Source: Staphylococcus sp. ACRSN (lineage in GTDB: Bacteria > Bacillota > Bacilli > Staphylococcales > Staphylococcaceae). Taken from it: DNA of 64,000 bases. Made by a program: the position numbers and the translations under genes. Each line of letters starts with the position of its first letter. Position 1 is the stretch's first letter. Of the stretch, positions 62,154 to 64,000 are shown piece by piece. The notes below the pieces were generated by a model. The model was not told the origin of the DNA. It worked only from the letters and a program-made list of their open reading frames with translations, and did not search any database. Location: the NCBI RefSeq assembly GCF_022346615.1, contig NZ_JAKRNS010000014.1, positions 1 to 64,000 on the forward strand, in the 5' to 3' direction.

Positions 62154-62987
62154 CTACTTTTGTTCTGATAAATAATTCTTTAATTCATTTATTGAAGTAA
62201 TTCTAACAAGACGTTGTATTTTTATAGCATCTTGTTTTTCTACAGCTTTTTTAATTTCTTCGTGATATTCAGTTACATCAAATATTTCTCTATTTTTATC
62301 AATATTCGCTAAACGGTTTACAAAATCAAATGTACTATTAATATTTTTGTTTAGTAAATCAAATATTAAGTCATACTCCGCAGAATCATTTATCAATTCG
62401 TCCATTTCTCTTTTAGTTTTTAACATCTGTTTTGTTGAAATTACACTACTTTGAAAATTTGCAACAAGTGACATTAAACTTCTTTGATCTTCTTCATCTA
62501 ACTTCAAAGGTTTACCGTAAGTATTGCCATCATCGTCAATTAATACTTCATCTTCTTCATATCCTAAATATATATTGAAATCTTCTTGTTCTACTAACCA
62601 CATTAAATTCATGTACGGTTTATCTAAGAAAACTACAGAGTTATCCTTCTTATTTACACGATAACGCATTTCAGAAATAACGGAAGCATCAAATTTATTA
62701 CTTTCTTTAAAACTCCTATTTAATTCCGTTATATATTTTTTAAATTCTTCTTTGGCCTCATTATTATCATATCCAGCAGATTCCAATAGTTGAGTATAAA
62801 TATTTTCTTCACCTTCAGGATCAAATGCATAAGCTATTTTTATTAACGTCTTTTTAGTTGGTTTTTCTACCTTACCACTTTCAATAGTTGATATATAAGA
62901 ACGTGAAATATCAACTTTATTTGCTAATTCTTGTTTATTTAAACCTCTTGATTCTCTTAATTCTTTTAATAAATCCTTTAATAACAA
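62154..62987 (-). CDS. Phage HTH repressor, non-LexA type
   Basis: A 277-residue protein with an N-terminal XRE helix-turn-helix (about residues 4-62, NKQELANKVDISRSYISTIE). The rest is helical and acidic without the Ser/Lys peptidase domain found in CI repressors that cleave themselves during the SOS response. By position (divergent to a Cro-like gene, next to int) it is the lysogeny repressor. Induction probably depends on another route, such as the antirepressor at 63594. The start ATG follows aggagtg. The operators at 63033-63106 lie directly upstream. Confidence 0.85.
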   Translation of the reverse strand: MLLKDLLKELRESRGLNKQELANKVDISRSYISTIESGKVEKPTKKTLIKIAYAFDPEGEENIYTQLLESAGYDNNEAKEEFKKYITELNRSFKESNKFDASVISEMRYRVNKKDNSVVFLDKPYMNLMWLVEQEDFNIYLGYEEDEVLIDDDGNTYGKPLKLDEEDQRSLMSLVANFQSSVISTKQMLKTKREMDELINDSAEYDLIFDLLNKNINSTFDFVNRLANIDKNREIFDVTEYHEEIKKAVEKQDAIKIQRLVRITSINELKNYLSEQK

Positions 62988-63032
62988 GGTTTATCACTCC
63001 TTTTTAATTCTTAATATTAATTTTAACACAAG

Positions 63033-63106
63033 TTACGCTTGTACCGTAAGTAAAAGTAGTGTATATTTAGGTTAAGTTAGTTACGCAACTTACGTAATTA
63101 ACGTAA
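63033..63106. promoter_or_regulatory. Phage switch region: three operators and overlapping divergent promoters
   Basis: TTACG-N7-CGTAA occurs three times: O1 63033-63049, O2 63081-63097 and O3 63090-63106 (O2 and O3 overlap by 8 bp). The rightward promoter is TTGTAC (63039-63044), a 17-nt spacer and TATATT (63062-63067). The leftward promoter on the minus strand is TTGCGT (63083-63088), 17 nt and TATACA (63060-63065). O1 covers the rightward -35, and O2 covers the leftward -35. The -10 elements overlap, so the promoters face each other. Confidence 0.82.
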
Positions 63107-63131
63107 ATTATTTTATTGGGTGGTGAAAAAA

Positions 63132-63347
63132 ATGAGTGTTGCTATCAAAAGAATGGCGTTTAAATTTTCAATAGTCAAAAAAGGGTGGAATGCTAAACAA
63201 TTAGCAGAACATGTACCTATGGATTACGTTTACTTAAATAAAATTATTAATGGTAAAGCAAATCCTTCTGATTTAATGGCTATAAAAATTTCGAATGCAC
63301 TTGAAGTTGATGTGTCAGAAATATTTGAAATAAAAGAAAAAGTATAA
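63132..63347 (+). CDS. Cro-like HTH protein
   Basis: A 71-residue helix-turn-helix protein (KGWNAKQLAEHVPMDYVYLNKIINGKANPSDLMA is the DNA-binding core). As the first gene transcribed away from the repressor it is the Cro equivalent. ATG 63132 follows ggtggtg by about 7 nt; the GTGs at 63120 and 63123 lie inside that site. It precedes another small HTH gene by 13 nt. Confidence 0.8.
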   Translation: MSVAIKRMAFKFSIVKKGWNAKQLAEHVPMDYVYLNKIINGKANPSDLMAIKISNALEVDVSEIFEIKEKV

Positions 63348-63360
63348 AGGAGGAAACAAA

Positions 63361-63579
63361 ATGAAAAAACTAGCATATCCCCATCTTTATATTCAACGCA
63401 AGGAACACGGTCACAATCAAGCGTTCGTTGCTCGAAAATTAGGTATCTCAAAGGAACGTTACTCTTTGAAAGAGCTAAACAAAGCAAACTTCACATTACC
63501 AGAAGCAAAAATTTTATCTGAATTATATGGAATGCCTATCGACCAGCTTTTTAGTAATTCAATAACAGTAGGATCATAA
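63361..63579 (+). CDS. Second small HTH phage regulator
   Basis: A 72-residue protein. HNQAFVARKLGISKERYSLKELNKANFTLPEAKILSELYGMPIDQLF has the spacing of an XRE-type helix-turn-helix with its supporting helices. The start has aaggagga. It lies between the Cro-like gene and the antirepressor in one run of genes. It may be a further lytic-cycle regulator; no specific function can be assigned. Confidence 0.7.
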   Translation: MKKLAYPHLYIQRKEHGHNQAFVARKLGISKERYSLKELNKANFTLPEAKILSELYGMPIDQLFSNSITVGS

Positions 63580-63593
63580 AAGGAGGAAAAGAA

Positions 63594-64000
63594 ATGAATA
63601 AACAAATTTTTGGCAATGAAGAAATAAGGTTCATTGAGAAGGACGGGGAACATTGGGCAGTAGCAAGTGATGTTGCGAAGGTATTAGGATATTCACATGC
63701 ACCTAGTATGTTGAGAATGATAGACCAAGAAGATAAGGGGGTACACAATGTGCACACCCTTGGAGGACAACAAAAAACAACGATACTTTCAGAATTTGGT
63801 ATATACGAAGCTATTTTGAATAGTAGACGTGATGAAGCAAAAGAATTCAAAAAGTGGGTCAAACAAATATTGAAAAAATTAAGACATGCTAGTGGCTTAG
63901 AATCATATGAAGTATTCCGCATGTTAGATAAGGAACATCAAAAGAAAGCGATGCAGGTGTTACGTGGTGCATTAGAAAGTGATAAGCCTATTAATTTTAT
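63594..64000 (+). CDS. Phage antirepressor with BRO-N domain (cut by window end)
   Basis: Starts at ATG 63594 after aaaggaggaaaa and stays open to the end of the window (135 codons, no stop). Residues 1-97 form a BRO-N (Bro/Ant N-terminal) domain, with HWAVASDVAKVLGYSHAPSM and TTILSEFGIYEAILNSRRDEAKEFKKWV, typical of phage antirepressors. The C-terminal domain is incomplete. Antirepressors of this kind bind or displace the repressor, which fits the missing self-cleavage domain of the repressor here. Confidence 0.88.
   Translation, partial: MNKQIFGNEEIRFIEKDGEHWAVASDVAKVLGYSHAPSMLRMIDQEDKGVHNVHTLGGQQKTTILSEFGIYEAILNSRRDEAKEFKKWVKQILKKLRHASGLESYEVFRMLDKEHQKKAMQVLRGALESDKPINF

Noticed and set aside
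60226-64000. Pathogenicity island (SaPI) at ssrA
   Set aside because: SaPI-type islands also use ssrA, but a BRO-N antirepressor next to a Cro-like gene is more typical of a phage. The window ends too early to exclude an island.

Overview
The window is AT-rich, low-GC Gram-positive DNA with the gene content and order of a staphylococcal chromosome: sstABCD, murB, tarO, comFA-comFC, hpf, secA, prfB, uvrBA, hprK-lgt, trxB, rapZ-yvcK-whiA, clpP, the gapR-gapA-pgk-tpiA-gpmI-eno glycolytic cluster, secG, rnr, smpB and ssrA. The tmRNA tag (GKSNNNFAVAA) is the one I know from S. aureus. Several proteins (MurB, SecA, GapA) differ from the S. aureus sequences as I remember them, so a related Staphylococcus species fits better than S. 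aureus. That species inference is from memory and was not checked.

Layout. 1-4700: a non-coding block with two terminators and a degenerate intergenic repeat, then the Fur-boxed sstABCD iron-siderophore importer. 4840-17420: small and metabolic genes (PH-like protein, CHY zinc-finger protein, murB, GrpB-like protein, EMYY lipoprotein, bacilliredoxin-like protein, divergent glycerate kinase, pepT, a two-gene ThrE-type exporter, gdpS, tarO, YigZ-like protein), with two kinds of intergenic repeat (a 105-bp duplicated element and a 33-bp tandem array). 17590-25280: fakB1, comFA/comFC, hpf, secA and prfB, the last with its programmed +1 frameshift. 25650-33000: a LysM-CHAP hydrolase with a candidate WalR box, an HD phosphohydrolase, csbA, and uvrB-uvrA with a LexA box. 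33500-41570: hprK-lgt-acyltransferase-TPR protein-trxB, then rapZ-yvcK-whiA. 41870-47220: a methyltransferase-like gene, a monooxygenase, tRNA-Arg(CCG), clpP with a CtsR box, several small membrane proteins, a repeat-rich surface protein and a probable C-rich small RNA. 47570-60270: gapR and the lower glycolysis genes, secG-est-rnr-smpB and ssrA.

60270-64000 is the left end of an integrated element, most likely a temperate prophage, inserted at the 3' end of ssrA. In order it carries three 11-bp-spaced TGCACAG repeats, a membrane-anchored protein of unknown function, a tyrosine integrase, an HTH repressor without a recognisable self-cleavage domain, an operator region with three copies of TTACG-N7-CGTAA overlapping face-to-face promoters, two small HTH proteins and a BRO-N antirepressor cut by the window end. 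The rest of the element lies outside the window.

Much of the window is core housekeeping with readable control sites: Fur before sst, LexA before uvrB, CtsR before clpP, a CggR-type site before gapR and a WalR-type site before the amidase. The least explained parts are the small-RNA candidate at 45435-45556, the membrane protein next to the phage attachment site, the degenerate glycerate kinase, the probable AUU start of comFA, and the intergenic repeats.
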